Origin: JADYZU01 sp964443055
Lineage (GTDB): Bacteria > Pseudomonadota > Alphaproteobacteria > Rhodobacterales > Rhodobacteraceae
Reading direction: 5' to 3'
Length of the DNA: 5,502 bases
NCBI GenBank assembly: GCA_964443055.1
Contig: CAYUBT010000172.1
Span: forward strand, 1-5,502
Program-made: the position numbers and the translations under genes
Shown here: positions 1 through 5,372 of the stretch, piece by piece
Layout: each line of letters begins with the position of its first letter
How positions within the stretch are numbered: the stretch's first letter is position 1
The notes under the pieces: generated by a model
What the model was told of the DNA's origin: nothing
The model's input: the letters and a program-made list of their open reading frames with translations, nothing else
Databases searched by the model: none

Positions 1-524
1 TTCGAGAGCTTCTCCTGCAACTCGGCCAGTTCCGCCTTGATCGTGTCGATCTCGTCGCGGTGATCGGGCGGCAGGGCTGCGGCCTGGGGCATGAAATCGC
101 CGAGCGCCTTGAGGAACGCCTCCTGCTGGGCACGCATCGCGTCGAATCCGGGCATTCCCGCCACGGGCGAGGATTTCTGGAAATTCTCCATCATCGTGCT
201 CTGGCCCTGCCGCAGCATCTCGAAGCTGGTGGCGAGGAACTGCGGCACGACATTCGCGGCCTGGCTCGTGTAACTGCGAACCACTTCGGTCAGCACATCG
301 ACCGGCAGCACGCTTTCGCCCCGGCTTTCGTGTTCGGCGATGATCTGCAGGAGATATTGGCGGGTCAGGTCGTCACCGGACTTCAGGTCGACAATCTGCA
401 CATCCCGCCCCTCGCGGATGTAGCGGGCAATATCGTCGAGCGTGACGTAGTCGCTTGTCTCGGTATTGTAGAGGCGGCGGCTCGCATAGCGCTTGACGAG
501 CAGGGGTTTGGCGTCATCGGCCAT
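1..524 (-). CDS. phaR: PHA synthesis repressor PhaR, C-terminus cut by window edge
   Basis: Reading the minus strand from ATG at 524-522 gives 174 codons with no stop before the left edge, so the gene is nearly complete; relatives are about 180-200 residues. The start MADDAKPLLVKRYASRRLYN, followed by SDYVTLDDIARYIREGRDV, is the signature of the PHB/PHA accumulation regulator DNA-binding domain (about residues 8-65). Residues about 70-112 (LPVDVLTEVVRSYTSQ...FEMLRQGQ) match the second PHB_acc domain. The tail around 158-174 (EIDTIKAELAELQEKLS) looks like coiled coil. In Paracoccus and Rhodobacter this protein binds TGC-rich DNA upstream of phaP and phaR and is released by binding nascent PHA, so phasin is made only when granules form. 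The ATG is supported by GGAGGA about 7 nt upstream. The gene is last in the phaC-phaP-phaR series, and possible self-operators lie in the gap above it. Confidence 0.95.
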   Translation of the reverse strand, partial: MADDAKPLLVKRYASRRLYNTETSDYVTLDDIARYIREGRDVQIVDLKSGDDLTRQYLLQIIAEHESRGESVLPVDVLTEVVRSYTSQAANVVPQFLATSFEMLRQGQSTMMENFQKSSPVAGMPGFDAMRAQQEAFLKALGDFMPQAAALPPDHRDEIDTIKAELAELQEKLS

Positions 525-527
525 GGT

Positions 528-577
528 CTTGTCCTCCACGCAGTGCGAGCCGAGCCTAGGCCCTGGAAGGAGGAAAG
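528..577 (-). promoter_or_regulatory. possible SD-masking stem in the phaR leader
   Basis: In the phaR leader RNA (minus strand) CUUUCCUCC at 577-569 can pair with GGAGGACAAG at 537-528. The result is a 9-bp stem with one bulged C that would enclose the phaR Shine-Dalgarno. The loop is about 31 nt. The pairing is visible in the sequence, but no energy was calculated and any regulatory use is inference. Confidence 0.3.
533..537 (-). promoter_or_regulatory. Shine-Dalgarno site of phaR
   Basis: On the minus strand the bases preceding the phaR ATG read GGAGGACAAGACC-ATG. This gives a strong GGAGG with about 8 nt of spacing and fixes the start at 524. The same site could pair with an upstream pyrimidine tract at 569-577 (see the stem feature at 528-577). 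Confidence 0.8.
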
Positions 578-586
578 GGAACCGCT

Positions 587-623
587 AAAGAAAGAACATG
601 CTGCAGGTGCACCTGCAGCATGT
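587..623 (-). terminator. perfect 28-bp palindrome plus U-rich tract: phaP terminator and/or PhaR operator
   Basis: Bases 596-623 are a perfect 28-bp palindrome, each arm being ACATGCTGCAGGTG or its complement. On the minus strand, the direction of phaP and phaR, RNA would form a 12-bp stem closed by UGCA and followed at once by UCUUUCUUU (595-587). That is the layout of an intrinsic terminator about 70 nt after the phaP stop. The arms also contain ATGCTGC / GCAGCAT, the half-sites found in the phaP promoter palindrome, and CTGC/GCAG half-sites are known PhaR targets. It could therefore be a repressor site for phaR, a terminator, or both. Confidence 0.7.
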
Positions 624-627
624 CTCA

Positions 628-650
628 AGCCCGGAGGGAGGAGTCGGGCT
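628..650 (-). repeat. inverted repeat, second hairpin downstream of phaP
   Basis: Stem arms 628-633 (AGCCCG) and 645-650 (CGGGCT) are exact complements around an 11-nt loop. On the minus strand the loop reads ACTCCTCCCTC. No U tract follows directly. It lies between the hairpin at 653-679 and the 28-bp palindrome, so the phaP transcript would end in three hairpins in a row. Likely roles are 3'-end stabilisation or help in termination. Confidence 0.5.
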
Positions 651-652
651 GT

Positions 653-679
653 CCCGGCCGGGGAGGAGGATCGGCCGGG
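653..679 (-). repeat. inverted repeat, first hairpin downstream of phaP
   Basis: Stem arms 653-660 (CCCGGCCG) and 672-679 (CGGCCGGG) form a perfect 8-bp all-GC stem around an 11-nt loop. The loop reads ATCCTCCTCCC on the minus strand. It begins 12 nt after the phaP stop codon. It lacks a U-run of its own, so it is better read as a 3' stabilising hairpin or as part of a compound terminator with the palindrome at 596-623. Confidence 0.55.
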
Positions 680-691
680 GAATGTCCTGCC

Positions 692-1135
692 TCAGGCGGC
701 AGCGGCCTTGCGCGCGGCGGCGGTCGCTTCGGTCGTGGCCTTGCGCGCGGCTTTCGAGGCTTCGTCGCTGATGTCCTTGCCGGCGGCAAGCATCAGTTCG
801 ACGGTCTCGGTCTGCACCTTCTTGGCAATCTCGGCGAAGGCGGCCATGTTCTCGGTCGTCGCTTCGGCCGAGGCCTGGATGAACTCGCCCACCGACTTGG
901 CATAGTCGGTGGCTTCGTCCTTGGCCTTGGTCACGGTCGAAAACTGGCCGAGCGTGTCCTTCATCCACTTCGCCGACAGTTCGGTCGACTTCTGCGCCGC
1001 GTCGATGGCGACGGCCGAGAACTTCTCGGCGAAAGCGGTCTGCGACTTGAACATGTCTTCAAACGCCTTGTTGTCGACGGGGAACATCGACATCGCTTCC
1101 TTCATCATCGTATTCATGTCTTGCGTCTTGGCCAT
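692..1135 (-). CDS. phaP: phasin PhaP, PHA granule-associated protein (147 aa)
   Basis: A phasin is a small amphipathic helical protein that coats PHA granules in the cytoplasm and controls their size and number. The start is placed at ATG 1135-1133 (MAKTQDMNTMMKEAMSMFPV). The frame stays open to an ATG at 1225, but those 30 extra codons would lie on top of the phaP promoter and do not look like phasin. Residues about 15-125 carry the Phasin_2 pattern: FPVDNKAFEDMFKSQTAFAEKF, later ADYAK-like TDYAKSVGEF, then ENMAAFAEIAKKVQTETVELML, all heptad-like helix. Residues 127-147 form a basic alanine-rich tail (KAARKATTEATAAARKAAAA). The ribosome site is weak (GAGAACGGG region). The gene has its own promoter at 1193-1221 with a palindromic operator, fitting repression by PhaR until polymer appears. 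It is followed by three hairpins that may end or protect the message. Confidence 0.93.
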   Translation of the reverse strand: MAKTQDMNTMMKEAMSMFPVDNKAFEDMFKSQTAFAEKFSAVAIDAAQKSTELSAKWMKDTLGQFSTVTKAKDEATDYAKSVGEFIQASAEATTENMAAFAEIAKKVQTETVELMLAAGKDISDEASKAARKATTEATAAARKAAAA

Positions 1136-1158
1136 CTGGGCACCCGTTCTCTGCTGCC

Positions 1159-1174
1159 GGGCGCTGCGGCGCCC
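1159..1174 (-). promoter_or_regulatory. GC-rich hairpin in the phaP 5' leader
   Basis: GGGCGC (1159-1164), loop TGCG, then GCGCCC (1169-1174) form a perfect 6-bp stem. The hairpin lies inside the roughly 50-nt leader expected from the promoter at 1193-1221 and ends about 23 nt before the phaP ATG, so it should not cover the ribosome site. Stabilisation of an abundant phasin mRNA is a plausible role, but this is inference. Confidence 0.4.
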
Positions 1175-1192
1175 CGTTGTTTCGATGACCGC

Positions 1193-1221
1193 AATATGGA
1201 TGCTGCGTCGCAGCATTTCAA
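1193..1221 (-). promoter_or_regulatory. sigma70-type promoter of phaP
   Basis: On the minus strand TTGAAA (1221-1216; 5 of 6 to TTGACA) and CATATT (1198-1193; 4 of 6 to TATAAT) are separated by exactly 17 bp. The start of transcription would be near 1186, leaving a leader of about 50 nt before the phaP ATG at 1135. The whole spacer is taken up by the palindrome at 1200-1216, so a protein bound there would exclude RNA polymerase. The promoter is predicted by eye. Confidence 0.6.
1200..1216. promoter_or_regulatory. palindromic operator in the phaP promoter, predicted PhaR site
   Basis: ATGCTGC-GTC-GCAGCAT is a perfect 7+3+7 inverted repeat. Its core CTGC-N3-GCAG matches, as far as I recall, the PhaR recognition pattern reported for Rhodobacter sphaeroides, and Paracoccus PhaR footprints are also TGC-rich. 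It sits between the -35 and -10 boxes of phaP, the classic position for a repressor. A nearby direct repeat of CTGCGTCGC (1203-1211 and 1231-1239, offset 28 bp) may give a second, weaker contact. Confidence 0.65.
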
Positions 1222-1251
1222 GCATTATTTCTGCGTCGCGGCGAAAAAATT

Positions 1252-1263
1252 CTGCGCGGGCAA
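1252..1263. promoter_or_regulatory. possible secondary PhaR site upstream of the phaP promoter
   Basis: The plus strand reads CTGC-GCGG-GCAA, a CTGC-N4-GCAA pair of half-sites about 31 bp upstream of the -35 box of phaP. The same arrangement occurs between phaC and phaZ at 3114-3125. It is degenerate compared with the operator at 1200-1216, and binding is inference. Confidence 0.35.
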
Positions 1264-1284
1264 AATCCGTCGCTTTCCGCAGGG

Positions 1285-3093
1285 TTAACCACGCGGCCGT
1301 TCGGTGACATAGGTTCCCGGCGCAGGAGCAAGGGCCGGATGAGCCGAATTACCGGGCGCGCGCGCCGCCACCATCCTGCCCGAACGCGGGGCGAGCCAGT
1401 CCGCCCAGCGCGGCCACCACGATCCTTCATGCCGCGCGGCCGTCGCACGCCAGTCGGCGGGTGCGAGGCTCAGGTCCTCGTTCGTGTAATGGTCATACTT
1501 GTTGCGGCCCGGCGGGTTCACGATTCCGGCGATATGGCCGCTCTGCGAGAGGATGAAGGTCCGGTCCGTCGCCCCCATCTGCTGCACCCCGCGCAGCGCG
1601 GATGTCCAGCCGGCGATATGATCGGTCTCGCAGGCGACCGAGAACAGCGGCACGGTCACATCGGAAAGCTTCACGACGGTCCCCGCCACATCGAAGCCGG
1701 TAGTCGCGAGCCGGTTCTGCTGATACATCTCGCGCAGATATTCGACCGCCATCCGCGCGGGCAGGTTGGTGCCATCACCGTTCCAGTAGAGCAGATCGAA
1801 GGCGGGGGGCTGCTCGCCCAGCATGTAGGACCGGATTGCCGGCCGGTAGACAAGGTCGTTCGAGCGCAGGTAGGAAAAGGTCCGCGTCATGTAGAAGCGG
1901 TCAAGGATCCCCTTATCGCGCACCTCGGCCTCGATGGCGTCGACGAAATCGTCGTCGAGAAAGACGCCGAGTTCCCCGGGATCGGCAAAATCCATGAGCG
2001 CGGTGAAGAAAGTGGCCGAGTTGACCCATGCCTTGCGACGCTTCTTCAGCAGGCCGAGCGTGAGCGCCAGCGTCGTCCCCGCCACGCAATAGCCGACGGC
2101 ATTCACCTTCTTCACGCCACAGATCGCCCGCACCTCCTCGATGGCAGCGAGAAAGCCCTCCTCGACATAGGTGGACATCGAGACGTCGGACAGTTCGGGG
2201 CCCGGGTTGCGCCAGCTCACGATGAAGACGGTGAAGCCCTGCTCCACCGCCCAGCGGATCAGCGAATTCTGCGGCTTGAGGTCGAGGATGTAGAACTTGT
2301 TGATCCAGGGCGGAAAGATCACGAGCGGGATGTCATGCACCTGTTCGGTAGCGGGCGCGTACTGGATCAGCTCGAAAAGCCGGTTGCGAAAGACCACACT
2401 GCCCGGCGTGGTCGCGAGGTTCTGGCCCACGACGAACGCATCGCGGTCGGCCAGTGTGACGATCAGCTCGCCATCGTTTTCCTCGAGGTCCCGGACGAAG
2501 TTCTCGAGCCCGTCGATCAGGCTCTGCCCGCCCGTCGCCACCGCCTTCTCCAGCGCGTCAGGGTTCGAGCCCAGAAAATTCGCCGGACTCATCATGTTGA
2601 CGATCTGGTCAGCGAAATATTCGAGCCGCTTGCGCTCGCGCGCATCCAGCCCCTCGATGGACTGCACCGTCTCGGCCACGGCGGTCGCGTTGCGCTGATA
2701 TTGCTGCTTGAGGAAGTTGAACCAGGGATGCGTGTCCCAGAGCGGGTGGGTGAAGCGGCGGTCCTTCGGCCCCGGATCCTCGGGCGCTTTCATCCCGCCC
2801 TGGAGAAATGCCTGCTGCGCGGCGGCATAGTGTTTCACCGTATCGGCCCAGTATTCGACCTGCTGCCCGATCAGCCGCGCCGGATCGGTCAGCCATTGCT
2901 GCATCCAGGCATGGGCAGCGTTGGCGTAAAGCTCGGGCGAAGGCCCCTGCAGCCCCTGCGGCACCTGCCTGCGCGTGCCCAGTGCCGCGACAAGACGTCG
3001 GGACAGTTCCTCGATCCGCTTGAGGTTTTCCTCAAGTTCGGCCTGCGCATTGTCATCAGATGACCCGAGGTCATGTTGTTCGCGTGTTGTCAT
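1285..3093 (-). CDS. phaC: class I polyhydroxyalkanoate synthase PhaC (602 aa)
   Basis: PhaC polymerises (R)-3-hydroxyacyl-CoA, mainly 3-hydroxybutyryl-CoA, into polyester on the growing granule surface, releasing CoA. At 602 residues it has the normal length for a single-subunit class I enzyme. Residues about 1-210 are the N-terminal domain (DRRFTHPLWDTHPWFNFLKQQY at 111-132). The alpha/beta-hydrolase core begins near 230 and includes PLVIFPPWINKFYILDL. The nucleophile is Cys336 in GYCVAGT, with Asp491 in CETDHIAGW and His520 in SQSGHIAGIVNPP. SWWPRWADWL (558-567) and the C-terminal APGTYV are also typical. The fifth position of the usual G-x-C-x-G box is Ala338, a variant I recall from Rhodobacter synthases. 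The ATG at 3093-3091 has only a moderate GGTGG/AGGG Shine-Dalgarno. phaP follows 149 bp downstream with its own promoter; phaZ is divergent. Confidence 0.97.
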   Translation of the reverse strand: MTTREQHDLGSSDDNAQAELEENLKRIEELSRRLVAALGTRRQVPQGLQGPSPELYANAAHAWMQQWLTDPARLIGQQVEYWADTVKHYAAAQQAFLQGGMKAPEDPGPKDRRFTHPLWDTHPWFNFLKQQYQRNATAVAETVQSIEGLDARERKRLEYFADQIVNMMSPANFLGSNPDALEKAVATGGQSLIDGLENFVRDLEENDGELIVTLADRDAFVVGQNLATTPGSVVFRNRLFELIQYAPATEQVHDIPLVIFPPWINKFYILDLKPQNSLIRWAVEQGFTVFIVSWRNPGPELSDVSMSTYVEEGFLAAIEEVRAICGVKKVNAVGYCVAGTTLALTLGLLKKRRKAWVNSATFFTALMDFADPGELGVFLDDDFVDAIEAEVRDKGILDRFYMTRTFSYLRSNDLVYRPAIRSYMLGEQPPAFDLLYWNGDGTNLPARMAVEYLREMYQQNRLATTGFDVAGTVVKLSDVTVPLFSVACETDHIAGWTSALRGVQQMGATDRTFILSQSGHIAGIVNPPGRNKYDHYTNEDLSLAPADWRATAARHEGSWWPRWADWLAPRSGRMVAARAPGNSAHPALAPAPGTYVTERPRG

Positions 3094-3113
3094 CGCCCTG
3101 CCACCATCTTACT

Positions 3114-3125
3114 TTGCACCCGCAG
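3114..3125. promoter_or_regulatory. possible PhaR half-site pair between phaC and phaZ
   Basis: The plus strand reads TTGC-ACCC-GCAG, equal to CTGC-N4-GCAA on the other strand. This is the same layout as the site at 1252-1263. It lies 21 bp upstream of the phaC ATG, where a bound repressor could block phaC. It is only a loose match and is offered as a candidate. Confidence 0.35.
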
Positions 3126-3168
3126 CAGCCACCGCGCACGGACAGCAACCGGCGCGCAGACGCCATGA

Positions 3169-3174
3169 CGAGGG
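3169..3174 (+). promoter_or_regulatory. Shine-Dalgarno site choosing the GTG start of phaZ
   Basis: CGAGGG lies 6 nt before the GTG at 3181. The in-frame ATG at 3190 would be about 15 nt away, too far, so GTG is the better start. Confidence 0.65.
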
Positions 3175-3180
3175 TATCAC

Positions 3181-4455
3181 GTGAAGTATATGTTTACCTA
3201 CGACTACATGGAAAGTCTGCGCAATACGAACCAGTGGCTCGGCGCCTCGGCACGGGCGCTTGGTGCCTATCCGGCCATGACCGCACTCGGCAATCCGGCG
3301 GTCGAACTGATGAAAGCCTGGGGCTCGATCACCTCGCGGACCTTTTCGCGCATGGTGGCGCAGCCCGACTGGGGCATCCCCACCTCGACAGGTCCGGACG
3401 GCCGTGACCAGGTGGTGAAGGTCGAGACGCTGGTCGAAAAGCCTTTCGGCGATCTCATTCATTTCAGGGTTCCCGGCCGCAAACCGCGCACGCGGCGGGT
3501 CCTGCTCATCGCACCGATGTCCGGGCATTATGCGACGCTGCTGCGCAAGACGGTGATCTCGCTCCTCCCCGATTGCGAGGTCCATGTCACCGACTGGAAG
3601 AACGCCCGCGACATTCCCGTCAGCGAAGGCCGGTTCGATATCGAGGATTACACCCGCTACCTGATCGATTTCATGCAGGAGCTTGGCCCCGACCTGCATG
3701 TCATCGCCATTTGCCAGCCTGTCCCGCTCGCGCTTGCCGCGACTGCCTGGCTGGCCGAGCACGCACCGAAGGCGCAGCCGCGTTCTCTCATCCTCATCGG
3801 CGGCCCCATCGACCCCGATGCCAACCCCACGGAAGTGAGCGATTTCGGCCGTCGTGTGACCATGGGGCAGATCGAGCAGTTCATCATCCAGCAGGTCGGT
3901 TTCAAATATCCCGGCGTCGGGCGGATGGTCTATCCGGGGCTGTTGCAGCTTGCCTCATTCATCTCGATGAATGCGGGCACCCATGCCAGCGCCTTCCACG
4001 ACCAGATCTTCCGCATGGCGCGCGGGCAGGCCTCGGACTATGACCGGCACAACACCTTCTACGACGAATATCTCGCTGTCATGGACATGACGGCCGAGTT
4101 TTACCTTTCCACCGTCATGCGCATCTTCAAGGAACGCGAGATCGCCCGCAACGTCTTCACCCTTGACGGTGACGCCGTGGATTTCAGCAAGATCACCTCG
4201 GTTCCCGTCATGGTGGTCGAGGGCGAGGAGGACGATATCTCCGCGCCCGGCCAGTGTGCGGCAGCGCTCGATCTGCTCACCGGGCTGAAAGACACGGACA
4301 AGGCCGCGCATGTCGAGCCGGGTGCGGGCCATTACGGCATCTTCGCCGGCAAGAGCTGGCGCAACAACATCCGCCCGCTCGTGCTCGATTTCATCGACTC
4401 CCGTACGGAGCAGCCAAAGGCCACCCGGCAGAAGATCCGCGCGGCGGCGCGCTGA
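3181..4455 (+). CDS. phaZ: intracellular polyhydroxybutyrate depolymerase PhaZ (424 aa)
   Basis: This enzyme cleaves native intracellular PHB granules to oligomers and 3-hydroxybutyrate when carbon is short. It has no signal peptide, as expected for a cytoplasmic granule enzyme. At 424 residues it is full length for the family. The alpha/beta-hydrolase features are LLIAPMSGHYATLLRKTV (108-125), the nucleophile region VIAICQPVPLALAA with Cys178 (these depolymerases use Cys, not Ser), the acid in VVEGEEDDISAPGQ (Asp351 or Asp352), and His384 in VEPGAGHYGIFAGKSW. The N-terminus MKYMFTYDYMESLRN resembles Paracoccus-type PhaZ. The start is GTG 3181, chosen from the GAGG 6-8 nt upstream. It is divergent from phaC, so synthesis and breakdown genes share one 87-bp control region. 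The C-terminus (residues about 409-424) is a short basic tail. Confidence 0.95.
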   Translation: MKYMFTYDYMESLRNTNQWLGASARALGAYPAMTALGNPAVELMKAWGSITSRTFSRMVAQPDWGIPTSTGPDGRDQVVKVETLVEKPFGDLIHFRVPGRKPRTRRVLLIAPMSGHYATLLRKTVISLLPDCEVHVTDWKNARDIPVSEGRFDIEDYTRYLIDFMQELGPDLHVIAICQPVPLALAATAWLAEHAPKAQPRSLILIGGPIDPDANPTEVSDFGRRVTMGQIEQFIIQQVGFKYPGVGRMVYPGLLQLASFISMNAGTHASAFHDQIFRMARGQASDYDRHNTFYDEYLAVMDMTAEFYLSTVMRIFKEREIARNVFTLDGDAVDFSKITSVPVMVVEGEEDDISAPGQCAAALDLLTGLKDTDKAAHVEPGAGHYGIFAGKSWRNNIRPLVLDFIDSRTEQPKATRQKIRAAAR

Positions 4456-4549
4456 CCTATTGGTGAACGACCTCAGGGACTTTCTCCTCGCCCGATGCGG
4501 GACGGGATGCTAGCCTGATCCGAACGAAGGCGCTGCCCTGTCCTTGCAT

Positions 4550-4553
4550 GGAG
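4550..4553 (+). promoter_or_regulatory. Shine-Dalgarno site favouring GTG start of the transglycosylase
   Basis: GGAG followed by TTTCCC and GTG (4560) gives ideal 6-nt spacing. The alternative ATG at 4548 overlaps this GGAG and has only a distant AAGG about 18 nt upstream. Confidence 0.6.
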
Positions 4554-4559
4554 TTTCCC

Positions 4560-5372
4560 GTGTTTTCATCCCTCTTGCGCAAATTCGTGCCTCTCGCCAC
4601 CCTCTCGCTCGCAGCCGGCTCCGCATCGGCGCTCACCTGCGGCAACGACGCTTCGGGCTTTGCCAACTGGAAGATCGAATTCGCGGCACTTGCACAGGCC
4701 AATGGCGTCGGACAGGCGGGGCTGAACGCGCTGGCCAATGCACAATATGCGACCCGCACGATCAACGCCGACCGCAATCAGACAGGGGTGCGTTACGAAC
4801 TTGATGATTTCATCCGCATCCGTCTGGGCTCCATCGACGGTTTCGCCGCGCAGGCACGGCGGCACCTCGACCGCAACCGTGCCTTCTTCGATCAGATCAC
4901 CGCGATCTACGGGGTGCCTGCGGGCGTGCTGCTGGCCATTCACGGGATGGAGACGGGATTCGGCTCGAACATGGGCTCCGAAAACGTGATCAGTTCGATC
5001 ACGACGATGGCCTATGACTGTCGCCGGACCGAGTTCTTCCAGCCTCATGCCCTCGCCGCGCTCATCCTCGTCGATCACGGCGCGCTACATCCGGGCCAGC
5101 TTGGCGCATTCCATGGCGAGCTGGGCCATACCCAGTTTCTGCCGGGCAATGCGCTGCTCTACGGGCGCGACGGCGACGGTGACGGGCGGGTGGATTTCTA
5201 CAACATGGCCGACGCCATGGCCTCGACCGCCAATTTCCTCATGCAGAAGGGCTGGCAGCGTGGCGTGGGCTTCCAGGTGGGCGAGCCGAATTTCACAGTC
5301 ATCGGCGAATGGAACGCGGCCACGGTCTATCAGCAGGCCATCGCACTGGCGGGACGGGCCATCGGCGGCTGA
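4560..5372 (+). CDS. secreted lytic murein transglycosylase, MltB/SLT_2 family (270 aa)
   Basis: Lytic transglycosylases cleave the MurNAc-GlcNAc bond of peptidoglycan in the periplasm, forming 1,6-anhydro-MurNAc. From GTG 4560 the protein begins MFSSLLRKFVPLATLSLAAG, then SASA|LTC, a clean type I signal peptide with likely cleavage after ASA; no lipobox is seen. The in-frame ATG at 4548 would add MEFP and gives 274 residues. In the 274-residue numbering, the catalytic acid is Glu135 in IHGMETGFGSNMGSENVISS, followed by the family marks TMAYDCRRTEFF and ELGHTQFLPGNALLYG, and by DGDGDGRVDFYN, the Ca-binding-like loop found in MltB relatives. It is shorter than the usual 380-400 residue proteins and stops after the catalytic domain, with no C-terminal peptidoglycan-binding domain. 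It lies about 100 bp after phaZ on the same strand. No terminator or clear promoter is visible between them, so read-through is possible. A link to PHA metabolism is not implied. Confidence 0.9.
   Translation: MFSSLLRKFVPLATLSLAAGSASALTCGNDASGFANWKIEFAALAQANGVGQAGLNALANAQYATRTINADRNQTGVRYELDDFIRIRLGSIDGFAAQARRHLDRNRAFFDQITAIYGVPAGVLLAIHGMETGFGSNMGSENVISSITTMAYDCRRTEFFQPHALAALILVDHGALHPGQLGAFHGELGHTQFLPGNALLYGRDGDGDGRVDFYNMADAMASTANFLMQKGWQRGVGFQVGEPNFTVIGEWNAATVYQQAIALAGRAIGG

Larger units (their letters stand above)
3094..3180. promoter_or_regulatory. divergent phaC-phaZ control region, TGC/GCA-rich
   Basis: This 87-bp gap must hold the start signals for both phaC (left) and phaZ (right) unless these lie inside the genes. 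Six GCA trinucleotides occur on the plus strand between 3116 and 3158 (TGC on the minus strand), fitting the TGC-rich DNA bound by PhaR. I could not find a convincing -35/-10 pair in either direction. A weak TAAGAT on the minus strand (3111-3106) is too close to the phaC ATG to trust. Confidence 0.5.

Noticed and set aside
1136..1225. 30-residue N-terminal extension of PhaP from ATG 1225
   Set aside because: The added codons cover the predicted -35, operator, -10 and leader hairpin. Phasin similarity begins at MAKTQ (1135).
60..1307. Plus-strand open frames opposite phaR and phaP (60-905, 620-1288, 909-1307)
   Set aside because: They lie antisense to phaR and phaP, run through hairpins and the phaP promoter, and encode low-complexity sequence with no family features.
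1339..3063. 574-codon open frame on the plus strand opposite phaC
   Set aside because: It is an antisense shadow of phaC in GC-rich DNA. Its product is rich in Arg, His and Gly with no recognisable motif, while the minus-strand frame is an unmistakable PHA synthase.
3109..3762. 217-codon minus-strand frame opposite phaZ
   Set aside because: It is a shadow of phaZ, whose plus-strand frame carries the catalytic Cys, Asp and His motifs.
4456..4559. Terminator or promoter between phaZ and the transglycosylase
   Set aside because: Only a 4-bp CCCG-ATG-CGGG stem without a U tract and a TGCTAGCCT resembling an extended -10 without a -35 box were seen. Neither is strong enough to list.
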